A DNA stretch of 64,000 nucleotides from Colimorpha sp045222295 (GCA_045222295.1 JBGUXP010000006.1:124001-188000), one strand, 5' to 3'. Counted from the stretch's first letter, positions 49,401 through 58,381 are shown. Made by a program: numbers and translations. Notes: generated by a model not told the origin, from the sequence alone.

Positions 49401-49495
49401 GTAAGCTCGCCGAAAGGCAGGGTTAAGTAAAAAACAATTGGAATGGGCTGGCGCAGGTCTCTTTGCGTCAGCCTATTTTGTAAAGAAATATTGTT

Positions 49496-49879
49496 ATGGT
49501 AGAAACAGGAATCAAAGGCCGTCGGGAACAGACGGTGACGCCGGAGATGTCGGCGGCAAGAGTGGGAAGCGGACTGGTGGAGGTCTTCGCCACACCGATG
49601 ATGGTGGCACTCGTTGAGCAGACCTGTCTTGAGAGCGTTTTGCCTCATCTGGAGGATGGTCAAGGTACCGTGGGTACGCTGGTCAACGTCAGCCATGTCG
49701 CAGCCACTCCCATCGGCATGCGGGTGTGGTGCGAGAGCGAACTGGTAGAGGTGGACCGTCGCCGGCTGGTTTTTAGCGTGAAGGCCTACGACGAGTGCGG
49801 CCTCATCGGCGAAGGCACCCATGAACGTTTCGTCATCGATACAACGAAATTTATGGAAAAGATAAAGGCCAAGAGTTAA
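49496..49879 (+). CDS. Hotdog-fold thioesterase (FlK-like)
   Basis: 127 residues with the fluoroacetyl-CoA-thioesterase-like hotdog pattern: VGSGLVEVFATPMMVALVEQT, then GTLVNVSHVAATPIGM and FSVKAYDECGLIGEGTHERF. The Thr, Glu and His of the FlK active site are matched by Thr33, Glu41 and the His of NVSHVAATP. It probably hydrolyses short acyl-CoA; the natural substrate is unlikely to be fluoroacetyl-CoA. It ends within a bidirectional terminator. Confidence 0.8.
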   Translation: MVETGIKGRREQTVTPEMSAARVGSGLVEVFATPMMVALVEQTCLESVLPHLEDGQGTVGTLVNVSHVAATPIGMRVWCESELVEVDRRRLVFSVKAYDECGLIGEGTHERFVIDTTKFMEKIKAKS

Positions 49880-49898
49880 TCTTGGCCTTTATCTTTTA
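49857..49898. terminator. Bidirectional terminator
   Basis: A 17-bp perfect stem (AAAAGATAAAGGCCAAG and complement) with a 7-nt loop, between the thioesterase gene and the convergent fabD. Confidence 0.95.
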
Positions 49899-49911
49899 TT
49901 AGGTCATTGTT

Positions 49912-50790
49912 TTATTCGGCGGAGTGGGCGTTGGCGTTGGCATCAACGCGTTTCACCATGCCCTGCAGGGCGGTACCGGGGCCGACCTCGATGAACTCGT
50001 CGGCGCCGTCCTTGAGCATGTTCTGCACGGTGGCAGTCCAGCGGACAGGTGAGGTGAGCTGCATGAGGAGGTTCTTCTTGATCTCGTCGGGGTCGCTATG
50101 CGGCAGGGCGTCGACATTCTGGTAGACGGGGCAGACGGGCTTGCGGAACTCGGTGCGCTCGATGGCTTCGGCCAGCTCCACGCGGGCAGGCTCCATCAGG
50201 GGGCTGTGGAAAGCTCCACCCACTGCCAGCGGAAGGGCTTTACCCTTGGCCTCTTTGGCGAGTTCGCAGGCTTTCGCCACACCCTCGTTAGTGCCGCTGA
50301 TGACCAGCTGACCCGGGCAGTTGTAGTTGGCGGGAACCACCACCTCGCCATTGATGGAGGCGCAGATATCCTCGACGGTCTTGTCGTCGAGCTTCAGCAC
50401 GGCGGCCATGGTCGACGGGGTTTTCTCGCAGCATTTCTGCATGGCGTTGGCGCGGGCGATGACCAGGCGGAGGCCGTCTTCGAAACTCATGGCGCCGGCG
50501 GCGACGAGGGCCGAGAACTCACCGAGGGAGTGGCCACCCACCATGTCGGGCTTGAAGTTTTCACCCATATATTTAGCCAGGATGACGCTATGGAGGAAGA
50601 TGGCGGGCTGCGTCACCTTGGTCTGCTTGAGGTCCTCTGGAGTACCTGCGAACATCAGGTCGGTGATGCGGAAGCCAATAATCTCGTTGGCTTTCTCAAA
50701 CATGGCGCGGCACTCTTCGTTGCCGTCGTACAAGTTTTTACCCATACCTACAAACTGGGCTCCCTGTCCAGGGAATACGTATGCTTTCAT
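49912..50790 (-). CDS. fabD: Malonyl-CoA:ACP transacylase
   Basis: 292 residues. It loads malonyl groups on acyl carrier protein for fatty acid synthesis. The nucleophile Ser88 is in GGHSLGEF, the oxyanion Gln in PGQGAQFVGMG, and the second catalytic His in GGAFHSPLM. Single-gene unit. Confidence 0.97.
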   Translation of the reverse strand: MKAYVFPGQGAQFVGMGKNLYDGNEECRAMFEKANEIIGFRITDLMFAGTPEDLKQTKVTQPAIFLHSVILAKYMGENFKPDMVGGHSLGEFSALVAAGAMSFEDGLRLVIARANAMQKCCEKTPSTMAAVLKLDDKTVEDICASINGEVVVPANYNCPGQLVISGTNEGVAKACELAKEAKGKALPLAVGGAFHSPLMEPARVELAEAIERTEFRKPVCPVYQNVDALPHSDPDEIKKNLLMQLTSPVRWTATVQNMLKDGADEFIEVGPGTALQGMVKRVDANANAHSAE

Positions 50791-51006
50791 CTAGTTCAAC
50801 TTTTATTGTTTAAAATATTTAAAATAAACGTCGAAATGCAGACATTATTGTGCCAAGGCTCACTTTTTCTCTGTATGTTAAATGATGTTAAAAAATCACC
50901 CCTGTTGAATTTTTTGGGTCAATGGTGGTTATTATATATGAGAGGGGTGAAATCGTTGCGGATGGATAGTAAACGGATGATATTAACAAGATAAACTAAC
51001 AAGGTT

Positions 51007-51876
51007 ATGAAAAAAGGATTACTCATTTGTATTGGTCTCTTTTGTATGACTCTAAAAGGGTATGGCCAGGACACAAATGCCTACCAGTCGTTCTTCGGAC
51101 AGGAGTCGACAGAATGGTGGGGAGTGCTCGTAGACTGTGATTATTATAGCTTTCATTTGATACGAACCACTTACGACACATTGGTTGATGGTGTTCTATA
51201 TAAAAAGGCAGAACACAACGAAATCTTTAACGACGATGACTATAACGCACCTCCGGACTTCTCCCTTCTTCTCAGGGAAGATACCCATACAGGAAGACTA
51301 TGGTACCGTCCTATTGATGAAGATGAAGAATTCCTGATTGTAGACATGTCTCTTTCTCTAGGAGATACAATAACATTGTATAGACCTGCAGGAGAAAGCA
51401 GCGGAAGAGAATTTGTTGTTCAAAATCTTATTGACACAGGTTCCCACCGGACTCTTATTCTAAAGAGCTCTTGGGGAGGAAGAGAAATTCTCTTTATTGA
51501 GGGCGTAGGATGTTCAAATATTATTGAATATCCTTACTCTTTGGGAATAGGAAGTCGTCTTCTGTGTTGCGTTAAAGATGGATTCCGGATATACCATGAT
51601 AGTTTATTGGAAGGATGTTACGGAGAACCTTATATTAGTATTCGGGAGGTTGAAAGTCCCAAGATTTCTGTATTCCCCAATCCTTGCACGGATTGGATAG
51701 AATTAGACGGGGAAGATATTCTGTCGATAAATATCTATGATGTGCATGGGAAAAATGTCAAAACCTTTTTTGACACACAAGGGTGAATCAATCTATCAGA
51801 CCTACCAAGTGGAATGTATTTTCTGCAGATTCTTATGGGAACAACAAATGTATATAAGACTATCATAAAAAAATAA
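51007..51876 (+). pseudogene. T9SS substrate interrupted by a stop codon in its sorting domain
   Basis: The first 259 codons (51007-51786) encode a signal peptide (ends KGYG, then Gln21), a domain of unknown function rich in Asp and Tyr, and the first half of a T9SS sorting domain (ISVFPNPCTDWIEL, SINIYDVHGKNV). A TGA at 51784 stops translation, yet the same frame goes on for 29 codons with the missing half (INLSDLPSGMYFLQIL ... YKTIIKK) and a TAA at 51876. A single base change explains it. The shortened protein should fail to leave through T9SS. AT-rich relative to its neighbours. Confidence 0.85.
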
Positions 51877-51877
51877 C

Positions 51878-52100
51878 ATGAAAAAGATATTATTTTTTGC
51901 TTTTTCCGTGTGTTTAATGCCAATTGTTTCCAATCAAATAATCTGCGGTTATAGTCCTTCCTCATTTGATGGGTCATTCGCAGATACTGATGGAAAGTAT
52001 ATTGCCAATGGAAAAATGCTGGTTTTGACGTGTGCGATCCACCACTGGGTAATGTAAAAACCACAAACGGCGCAAAGATAATTTTCGATGGAGAAAAAGG
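51878..52100 (+). pseudogene. Remnant of an exported protein gene (frameshifted and truncated)
   Basis: An ATG right after the broken T9SS gene begins MKKILFFAFSVCLMPIVSNQ, a signal peptide, and the frame ends at 52057 after 59 codons. Shifting frame at the run of five A near 52013 gives a natural continuation (NAGFDVCDPPLGNVKTTNGA then KIIFDGEKGV), a pattern seen in the beta-strand stacks of Bacteroidota surface proteins. It then runs into the 3' end of the flippase gene, so the rest has been lost. Confidence 0.6.
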
Positions 52101-52107
52101 TGTGTTC

Positions 52108-53544
52108 CTAGGATTGGGAGGCTCCGCGGAGTGTGGAGAGGAGGTGGCGGAAATCGGCGGGGCCGGGGAAGCGGAAAGTGCTGAGGGGTAGACGGAAAAG
52201 CCGGATGGCCAACACGAACTGGGCCAGGGCGATGAAGCTCTGGGCGGTGAGGGAGGCCCAGGCGGAGCCTACGGCACCGAAGCGGGGAATCAACAACAGG
52301 TTGATCACCACGTTGAGCAGCAGGCTTGTGGCGGCGAAGATGTTAAGCTGGCGCAGATGGCCGCCGGCGGTGAGGAGGGTGCCGAAGATATAGGTGAGGC
52401 CAATGGGGATGATGCCGAAGATGACCACGCGGAAGACAGGCACATAGAGTGTGCCGCGCTCGTGATAGAGCAGGCTCATGATGGGTTCTGCCCACACAGC
52501 GCTGGCTACCGCCACGCCCACGGCAAAAACCATCATGGGCCAGAAGACGATACGCAAGGCATCGACGAGAGGAGAAGGGTTGCCTCCACCCCTCAGTCCT
52601 TTGGACAACTCCCCTGTCTCAGGGGGGCAACTAGAGGTAATGGGCTCTCCCCCTGGGACAGGGGAAGTCCCCCGTAGGGGGGAGGGGGTAGAACTAGAGG
52701 CCTTACACAGTTTGGAGAAGACGGGCAGCAGGGGCACGCTGACGAGGTAGCAGACCATGGTCAACGCGTCGAGGAGGCGGAAGGCACCGGCATAGACGCC
52801 CGCGTCGGCATCGCCAGCCAGCTGGCGTAGCAGGATAGGGTCGATACGGTTATAGCTGGCCATGAGCAGCACCAGCAGAGCAAATGGGGCACTCTTGCGG
52901 AGGATGACAAGGAAAAAACGCCAGTTCCACCGTAGGCGCCGGAACTGTGCTTTGCGGGCAATGACGACGAAGGCCAACAAGGCGGTCAGCCCGTAGGCAA
53001 TCACCTGCGCATAAACGAACCAGTAGATATTGAAACTCTCGCGCAAAGGACCCCATAGCAGGCATCCGCAGATGAGAATCATCAGCACCCGGTCGAGTAC
53101 CGAGAAGAGACTGTCCCATTTGAAGAGCAGCAGTCCTTCGAAGTTGCTTCGCAGATAGAGTATCAGCGAGTTGAGGAACTGGCAGAGCGTCAGCAATGCC
53201 AGCAGATGGAACTCATTGCTGCCATAACCCATCAATGCGCCAATAGTGAATGTGGCCACAAGATATACCCCCAGCAGCATTATCTTGATGCCGAGGATTC
53301 CCGACAGGTGCTTGCCTATCAATTGTGGATGCTGCGCTATGTTGCGGGTGTTGAAGTTGGTGATGCCCAGGTCGAGCAGGATGTTGAGGATGTAGCTGAG
53401 GTTGAAGATGGAGAAATAGAAGCCATACATCTCGTTGCCGACGGCATTCTGTACGCCCACTTCGACACCGAGAATCCAGAAGGGTTTCACCAGCAGGTTG
53501 GCTAGCAGCACCCAAAAGAGTCCGGAGAGTAGCTTTTTTTGCAT
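52108..53544 (-). CDS. Wzx/MATE-like polysaccharide flippase
   Basis: 478 residues with about 12-14 membrane helices, of the oligosaccharide flippase family that turns lipid-linked sugar units across the inner membrane. N-terminal block: MQKKLLSGLFWVLLANLLVK and LGITNFNTRNIAQHPQ. A 40-residue Pro/Ser/Gly-rich loop near 275-315 is encoded by a GC-rich palindromic element between two helices. No glycosyltransferase genes are adjacent; it sits 9 nt after the Ig-like lipoprotein gene. Confidence 0.85.
   Translation of the reverse strand: MQKKLLSGLFWVLLANLLVKPFWILGVEVGVQNAVGNEMYGFYFSIFNLSYILNILLDLGITNFNTRNIAQHPQLIGKHLSGILGIKIMLLGVYLVATFTIGALMGYGSNEFHLLALLTLCQFLNSLILYLRSNFEGLLLFKWDSLFSVLDRVLMILICGCLLWGPLRESFNIYWFVYAQVIAYGLTALLAFVVIARKAQFRRLRWNWRFFLVILRKSAPFALLVLLMASYNRIDPILLRQLAGDADAGVYAGAFRLLDALTMVCYLVSVPLLPVFSKLCKASSSTPSPLRGTSPVPGGEPITSSCPPETGELSKGLRGGGNPSPLVDALRIVFWPMMVFAVGVAVASAVWAEPIMSLLYHERGTLYVPVFRVVIFGIIPIGLTYIFGTLLTAGGHLRQLNIFAATSLLLNVVINLLLIPRFGAVGSAWASLTAQSFIALAQFVLAIRLFRLPLSTFRFPGPADFRHLLSTLRGASQS
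52575..52697 (-). repeat. GC-rich palindromic element, copy 4 (inside flippase gene)
   Basis: C-rich/G-rich hairpins near 52604-52627 and 52648-52672 with a spacer. It encodes TPSPLRGTSPVPGGE in the same orientation and frame as copy 3. Confidence 0.8.
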
Positions 53545-53553
53545 GGTGATGGG

Positions 53554-55377
53554 TTATCGTCCGAGGTTGGGTTTCCCAAGGCCGCCAGGAGAAACCTCTT
53601 TCAGCGGCATCAGCGCTTTCTTGTCGAAAAATTCCACTCTCATCGTTTCTTCCTTCACTACCCATTTCTCCTCCATCTCCCATTTCTCGCGGAGGCTGAG
53701 GGTCTTTTCAAACATCAAGGTCTGCTCAGGCTGCCGCTGTAAACGGTAGTCGCCGGGGGTCCAGCGGCCGTCGCCGTTGCGGTCCACCACGGCACGCAAG
53801 CGGTAGTCGCCTGCGGGCAGGTGAAAGAATTTGAGTGTTAAGTGTTGAGTGTTGAGTGTTGAGTGCTGGACGATGGTATCACGACTGTCAAGCACCTCGA
53901 CGACCAACGGGTATCCCATGCGGTTGTCGATGTTGATGCTGAGGATGCCGTAGTCTTTTGGGGTGAGCGTGAAGGTGAGGCTGTCGGTGGTGTTGCCATA
54001 GAGGTCGGTGAAGAGATTCTCGGCGATGCGCACACGGTATTGTTCGTCCGACTTAAGGCTGGCCATGATGTGTGCGCCGAGGCCGGTGCTGTCCACCACG
54101 ATAGGGTAGAAGTGCAGCGTGCTGTCCTTCAAAAACATCACCTCGGCCTGTGCGCTATCGGCTTGTTTGACGATAGGATTGGCGAAAGCCAGCCGCAGGT
54201 CGTCATAGTAGGCCTTGCTGCCGTCGCAGAGGGCTTTTATCAGCGGGGTCTTCTCTTCCTTGCTGCCGATTTTGCGGCGTCCGCCCTTGGATTTCTTTGT
54301 GTAGCGCAGCTTCAAGGTGTCCTGGAGGCCCGTAGGGTCGCTGACCACCAGTTGTGCCGAGTCGCATTTGGCATCGAGACACCAGAGCGTCAGTGTATCG
54401 CGACGGCTGTTCAAGCGCCATTCTCCCTCCACTCCTTCGAGGGTGGGCTGCTGCATGGGAATTTGGGTGGTCACCGCAATTTGTCCCAGCTTTGTGAACT
54501 CGCTTTTTGTGATGCGTTGTTGGCGGTTCTCGGGCTGCGAGATGAAGTAGTGCAGGTGGTGAGTGCTGTCGGAAAGGGGATGGCTCGTCACAGCCACGGT
54601 GTCCCACGCTACGGCATCGCTTACGTCGACGCGCAGGTTGCGGTTTTTGTCCTCGAGGGCCACCAGCCGGTAGCTGCCGGCAGGGATATAATGGAAGGCG
54701 AAGCGGCCCTCCTTGTCGCAACGGGTGACGAAATCGGGCTGTACGGTAGCGGCCATAGTATCTAACTCCTCCCCTAAGTTAGGGGATGAGCACGAAGTCC
54801 AGTGGACTTCTGCCGTCAGGGCGGAGGAGTGTGTCACCCGGTACGCCATCACCGTCACCGTCTCCTTCCATGCCTTGCCACTGCGGGCGTCGAGCACCTG
54901 GCCGCCGAGGGTCATGGTGTCCATGCTCTCGCCGGTGGAGAAGACATATTCGTAGCTCGGCAGCAGGTTGCCCTCCGTGAAGTCGGCGATGGCTTCCTTG
55001 AACTGGAAGAGGTAGGTGGTGTTCTCCTGCAGGGTGTCCTTTATCTTCACCAGCACGCCCTTGCCCTTGGTGGTGAACTCGGGCTTCTGCTTCATGGGCG
55101 GCGACACGAGGACGTTCTCCGCGGCGTTCTTGAGCACCACATATTCGTTGAACTGGATGTAGAACTCCTTCTCCGCGAAATGGCGGCTCTCATTGGCGGG
55201 CTTGGAGCCCAGGGCCATGGGCGGCTGCTCGTCCTTGGGGCCTCCGGTGGGATATCCTTGTCGCGCGCAGGACAAAAAGAAAAGGAGACAGGAGACAGTG
55301 ACTAAGGAGATAAGACTGTACCGCAACTGGGATATTTGTCTTAACTCCTGGCTCCTTAACTTCTTAACTTCTTTCAT
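53554..55377 (-). CDS. Lipoprotein with Ig-like (SbsA/Big_5) domain
   Basis: 607 residues. Lipobox LFFLSC (Cys37), then YPTGGPKDEQPPMALGSKPA and IQFNEYVVLKN, the usual beginning of Bacteroidota lipoproteins with a Big_5 Ig-like domain. Two later beta modules follow (DKEGRFAFHYIPAGSYRLVA; FHLPAGDYRLRAVVDRNGDG), similar to carboxypeptidase-regulatory-like folds. Function unknown; cell-surface structural role is inferred. It holds three repeat tracts: N-terminal 8-bp units, a palindromic element near residue 195-205, and a 7-bp repeat near 505-516. Confidence 0.75.
   Translation of the reverse strand: MKEVKKLRSQELRQISQLRYSLISLVTVSCLLFFLSCARQGYPTGGPKDEQPPMALGSKPANESRHFAEKEFYIQFNEYVVLKNAAENVLVSPPMKQKPEFTTKGKGVLVKIKDTLQENTTYLFQFKEAIADFTEGNLLPSYEYVFSTGESMDTMTLGGQVLDARSGKAWKETVTVMAYRVTHSSALTAEVHWTSCSSPNLGEELDTMAATVQPDFVTRCDKEGRFAFHYIPAGSYRLVALEDKNRNLRVDVSDAVAWDTVAVTSHPLSDSTHHLHYFISQPENRQQRITKSEFTKLGQIAVTTQIPMQQPTLEGVEGEWRLNSRRDTLTLWCLDAKCDSAQLVVSDPTGLQDTLKLRYTKKSKGGRRKIGSKEEKTPLIKALCDGSKAYYDDLRLAFANPIVKQADSAQAEVMFLKDSTLHFYPIVVDSTGLGAHIMASLKSDEQYRVRIAENLFTDLYGNTTDSLTFTLTPKDYGILSINIDNRMGYPLVVEVLDSRDTIVQHSTLNTQHLTLKFFHLPAGDYRLRAVVDRNGDGRWTPGDYRLQRQPEQTLMFEKTLSLREKWEMEEKWVVKEETMRVEFFDKKALMPLKEVSPGGLGKPNLGR
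53645..53689 (-). repeat. Degenerate repeat encoding a Lys/Glu/Trp tract
   Basis: CCCATTTCTC occurs twice 17 nt apart with CTCC-rich units between, encoding REKWEMEEKWVVKEE near the C-terminus. Confidence 0.5.
53831..53865 (-). repeat. 7-bp tandem repeat (5 units), nearly perfect
   Basis: TTGAGTG, TTAAGTG, then TTGAGTG three times. Because 7 is not a multiple of 3, three units make a 7-residue peptide repeat (QHSTLNT). Confidence 0.95.
54757..54838 (-). repeat. GC-rich palindromic element, copy 5 (inside Ig-like lipoprotein gene)
   Basis: Contains CTCCCCTAAGTTAGGGGA, GAAGTCCAGTGGACTTC and CCGTCAGGGCGG, in frame. Confidence 0.7.
55282..55373 (-). repeat. Two short tandem repeat tracts at the lipoprotein N-terminus
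   Basis: AAGGAGA, CAGGAGA, CAGTGAC, TAAGGAG at 55282-55309 and TTAACTCC, TGGCTCC, TTAACTTC, TTAACTTC at 55341-55371. They flank and include the start of the gene. Confidence 0.7.
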
Positions 55378-55378
55378 A

Positions 55379-55915
55379 TCAACCGAAGAGTTCGTTGATT
55401 TCCTTTTTCAATGCCTCGAGGGCGCTGTCGGTGGGACGCTGTTGTGCCGCCGAGGCGAAGATGGTGGCGGCCAGACGCGTCGGGTCGTCGGTATCGGTGA
55501 GGGTCACGGCGCTGGAATTCACCAAGTTCACCATTTCATCCTTGGCCGCGCGGATGCGTGCCCAGCTCTCGGCGGTCAGGTAGACCTGCTGCGAGAGGTT
55601 GTGCTCCCACTCGTCGCGTATGTTCTTGGTCATCACGCCCTGCAGCAACTTGAGGTCCATGCCGGGCTGGTAGCAGCGCAGCACCAGGCTGTCGGGACTT
55701 ATGCGTTCCAGGAAGAGGGCCATGCGCTCATAGGCCTGCAGGCGGATGGGCGTCACCACCTTGAGGGTCTCGCGACGCTCGTCGATTTTCATCTGCAGCA
55801 ACCGCTCTTTCTGTTGGTTGTCGAAATAGCGTTTCACCAGCAGGTAGAACAGCCATCCCGTGACGGCCACGGCGGCCACTACGGCGATAATCATTGTCAT
55901 GAAATAGAAATACAT
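55379..55915 (-). CDS. Membrane-anchored protein of unknown function
   Basis: 178 residues: one N-terminal helix (about 6-27) then a cytosolic helical domain (LQMKIDERRETLKVVTPIRL, DEWEHNLSQQVYLTAESWAR) ending in LKKEINELFG. Similar proteins are widespread in Bacteroidota but no function is known to me. It lies 1 nt before the Ig-like lipoprotein gene. Met6 (55900) is an alternative start. Confidence 0.7.
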   Translation of the reverse strand: MYFYFMTMIIAVVAAVAVTGWLFYLLVKRYFDNQQKERLLQMKIDERRETLKVVTPIRLQAYERMALFLERISPDSLVLRCYQPGMDLKLLQGVMTKNIRDEWEHNLSQQVYLTAESWARIRAAKDEMVNLVNSSAVTLTDTDDPTRLAATIFASAAQQRPTDSALEALKKEINELFG

Positions 55916-55919
55916 GGGT

Positions 55920-56600
55920 CTATTCGTTTAATAGTTGGTTCACTAACTGGGTGACGCCTTTGGTGGCCACTTCCTTGATGAACGTCACGGGGCGGCTCAC
56001 AGGCACTTCCTTGGGATCGACAACGTAGCAGGGTACGCCGCGCTGCACATAGTGGATAAGCCCGGCAGCCGGATAGACGGCCATTGAGGTACCGACGACG
56101 ATGAAGATGTCGGCCTCCTCGCAAAGGGCCGCGGCAGGTTCAATGTTAGGTACCGCCTCGCCGAACCACACGATATGGGGACGCAACTGTGTGCCGTCGG
56201 GGGCTTTGTCGCCGAGCTTGATATCTTTGTCGCCCACCTCCACGATGAGGTCGGGGTTGCGGTCGCTACGACCCTTGGTGAGTTCGCCATGCAGGTGTAG
56301 CACATGACTCGAACCCGCACGTTCGTGCAGGTCGTCGATATTTTGGGTCACTATCTGGACGTCGTATTTCTCTTCGAGTCTCACCAGCTGTCGATGGGCT
56401 TCGTTGGGCTGTGCCTGGAAGAGCTGGCGACGACGCTCGTTATAGAAATTGAGTACCAACTCGGGGTTGCGCTCGTAGGCCTCATGGGTGGCCACATCTT
56501 CCACACGGTAGTGCTCCCACAAACCGTCAGAGTCGCGAAATGTCGAGATACCGCTTTCGGCGCTGATGCCCGCGCCAGTCAATACCACTATTTTTTTCAT
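55920..56600 (-). CDS. Sir2-family NAD-dependent protein deacylase
   Basis: 226 residues. NAD-binding blocks GAGISAESGISTFRD, TQNIDDLHERAG and the catalytic His in LHLHGEL, with VVGTSMAVYPAAG. The pair Tyr-x-x-Arg in NFYNERRRQL marks class III sirtuins that remove succinyl or malonyl groups (CobB/SIRT5 type). The two C-x-x-C zinc pairs are absent: the segment after HGEL reads TKGRSDRNPD. Cytosolic; regulates metabolic enzymes in relatives. Confidence 0.9.
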   Translation of the reverse strand: MKKIVVLTGAGISAESGISTFRDSDGLWEHYRVEDVATHEAYERNPELVLNFYNERRRQLFQAQPNEAHRQLVRLEEKYDVQIVTQNIDDLHERAGSSHVLHLHGELTKGRSDRNPDLIVEVGDKDIKLGDKAPDGTQLRPHIVWFGEAVPNIEPAAALCEEADIFIVVGTSMAVYPAAGLIHYVQRGVPCYVVDPKEVPVSRPVTFIKEVATKGVTQLVNQLLNE

Positions 56601-56670
56601 AATAAATTATACAACGAAGAATCTTTCTATTTATTGTATCCCACTATCATTAAAAGGACGGTATTGCCTT

Positions 56671-56700
56671 TTCACTCCCCTTCACTCCTTATCACTCCCT
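56671..56700 (-). repeat. 10-bp tandem repeat (3 units) containing the stop codon
   Basis: TTCACTCCCC, TTCACTCCTT, ATCACTCCCT. The stop codon of the OmpA protein is formed by the first unit. Confidence 0.8.
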
Positions 56701-58300
56701 TTAATGGTGTCAGTGTGGTGCGGCGGTTCATGGCGCGTCCCTCGGGGGTGTCGTTGGGGGCGATGGGACGGGTCTCGCCGTAGCCTTTGTACGTCAGGCG
56801 GTCGGCGCTGACTCCGCGGAGGATGAGGTAGTCGTAGACAGCTTTTGCGCGGCGCTCGCTGAGGGCCATGTTGTCCTCGTCCTTGCCCACGGCATCGGTA
56901 TGGCCACCCACCTCAAGGCGTAGGCGTGGATGGCGGTTGAGTGCCTCGGCCAGACGGTCGAGGCCGGCCTTGGAGGCTTCGTAGAGCTCGGCACTGGCGG
57001 TGAGGAAGTGGATGTTGCGCAGAGTGACGGTGTCGCCGAGGGTCAGCAGATTCTCGGCCTGTACGACGGGGTCGATGAAGGTGATGCGCTCGGGACGCAC
57101 GGGGGCCGGCATAACGAAGGAGTAGAGGTCCTGATTGCCGTAGCCGCCATAACGGTCGCTGCTGAAGATTGCCGTGCGTCCGTCGGGAGCCACAATGAGG
57201 TTGTTTTCATCGCCCGAGGTGTTGATGGGATAGCCCAGGTTCTCTACCTTCCACTTTGCTGTCTCCTTATCTCCTGCCTCTTGTCTCCTTGCCACAAAGA
57301 GATCCGTACCTCCCATGCCGGTGTGGCCGTCGGAAGCGAAGTAGAGGGTCTTGTCGTCGAAATGGATGTAGGGAGCTGTTTCGTTGCCCTTGGTGTTGAT
57401 CTCGGGTCCTAGGTTTTTAGGTTCGCTCCAGCGGCCCTCCTCGAGGGTGCAGCACCAGATGTCGGTGCCGCCGTAGCCGCCAGGACGGTTGGAGGCGAAG
57501 TAGAGCGTATAGCCGTCGATGGAGAGCGAGGGAAAGGACTCCCAGTAGCGTGAGTTGACGGGAGCGCCGAGGTTGCGGGGTTTGCCCCAGCGGCCACCCT
57601 GACGCACACTCATATATAAGTCGCATCCCGTGGGCTCTTTGCTGCGTCCGCAGGCGGTGAAGATGACCACGCGGCCGTCGTGAGAGATGGTCTGGGCGCC
57701 CTCGTTGCCGTGGCTGTTGAGGGGTTCGGGCATGCGGTGGGCGGGGCCCCAGTCGAGTTCCATGGTGTCGTAGTCCGACCAGTAGAAATCTTCCTCGCGG
57801 TCCAGTCCGATATCCGTCAATGGGTTGCGTGGCACGCGGCGTGTGAAGACTAGCATGCGGTAGTCGGCCGTGAGGGCCGGAAGGTATTCGTCATCCTCGG
57901 TGTTGACATTGGGACCGAGGTTGATGGGACGGAAAGGCACGGGGTTCTCCACGGCGGTTTTGCGCCAGCGGGCTATGCGTGCACCCTCCTTGGCCTCACG
58001 CTTCCATTGGGCGTGTATCTTCGTGTCGGCCATCCCCTCCAGGAGGGTGGTGGCGTGACCGTAGCATTCGATGGCTTTGGCATATTCTTCCAGCGACAGG
58101 TGCTGGTCGCCCAACAGCAGCCACGCTTCGGCATAGTTGGGGTCGATATCGAGAGCCTTGTTCAGCAACTTCACAGCCTCTTCATACTGTCCCACAGCGC
58201 CCTTCTCCACCGCCTGTTCGAACAGTTTTTCGCTTTTCGCGTTCTGTCCCATGGCCGCCAGCGGCAGCAATATCAAAAGGATTGTTACATAGCGTTTCAT
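56672..58300 (-). CDS. TPR - PD40 propeller - OmpA protein (PorE-like)
   Basis: 542 residues. Signal peptide ends AMG before Gln; TPR pair at about 20-75 (VKLLNKALDIDPNYAEAWLL); a PD40/WD40-like beta-propeller about 120-360 (SIDGYTLYFASNRPGGYGG; DGRTAIFSSDRYGGYG); OmpA peptidoglycan-binding domain about 425-530 with GHTDAVGKDEDNMALSERRA. This is the same order as PorE, which ties the T9SS to peptidoglycan, but many Bacteroidota paralogues share it. The start is at MKRYVTILL. An 8-bp repeat adds an insert (RRQEAGDKETAKW) in the propeller and a 10-bp repeat forms the C-terminus. Confidence 0.8.
   Translation of the reverse strand: MKRYVTILLILLPLAAMGQNAKSEKLFEQAVEKGAVGQYEEAVKLLNKALDIDPNYAEAWLLLGDQHLSLEEYAKAIECYGHATTLLEGMADTKIHAQWKREAKEGARIARWRKTAVENPVPFRPINLGPNVNTEDDEYLPALTADYRMLVFTRRVPRNPLTDIGLDREEDFYWSDYDTMELDWGPAHRMPEPLNSHGNEGAQTISHDGRVVIFTACGRSKEPTGCDLYMSVRQGGRWGKPRNLGAPVNSRYWESFPSLSIDGYTLYFASNRPGGYGGTDIWCCTLEEGRWSEPKNLGPEINTKGNETAPYIHFDDKTLYFASDGHTGMGGTDLFVARRQEAGDKETAKWKVENLGYPINTSGDENNLIVAPDGRTAIFSSDRYGGYGNQDLYSFVMPAPVRPERITFIDPVVQAENLLTLGDTVTLRNIHFLTASAELYEASKAGLDRLAEALNRHPRLRLEVGGHTDAVGKDEDNMALSERRAKAVYDYLILRGVSADRLTYKGYGETRPIAPNDTPEGRAMNRRTTLTPLKGVIRSEGE
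57260..57290 (-). repeat. 8-bp degenerate repeat inside the PorE-like gene
   Basis: TGTCTCCT, TATCTCCT, GCCTCTTG, TCTCCTTG; same unit family as 27529-27568. Confidence 0.75.
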
Positions 58301-58345
58301 AACAAATGAATAACGAAACACTACTGTTTTTATTGTCTGGCGGGA

Positions 58346-58381
58346 AAAAACACAAAACGGGCTCCTCATCGGGAGCCCGTT
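58346..58381 (-). terminator. Terminator after ackA
   Basis: AACGGGCTCCC and GGAGCCCGTT pair around a short loop, followed on the minus strand by a T-run. Confidence 0.85.

Noticed and set aside
51784..51786. TGA read as selenocysteine or as a recoded codon
   Set aside because: No selenocysteine hairpin was recognised next to it, the position is not a redox site, and other genes in the window use TGA as a normal stop.
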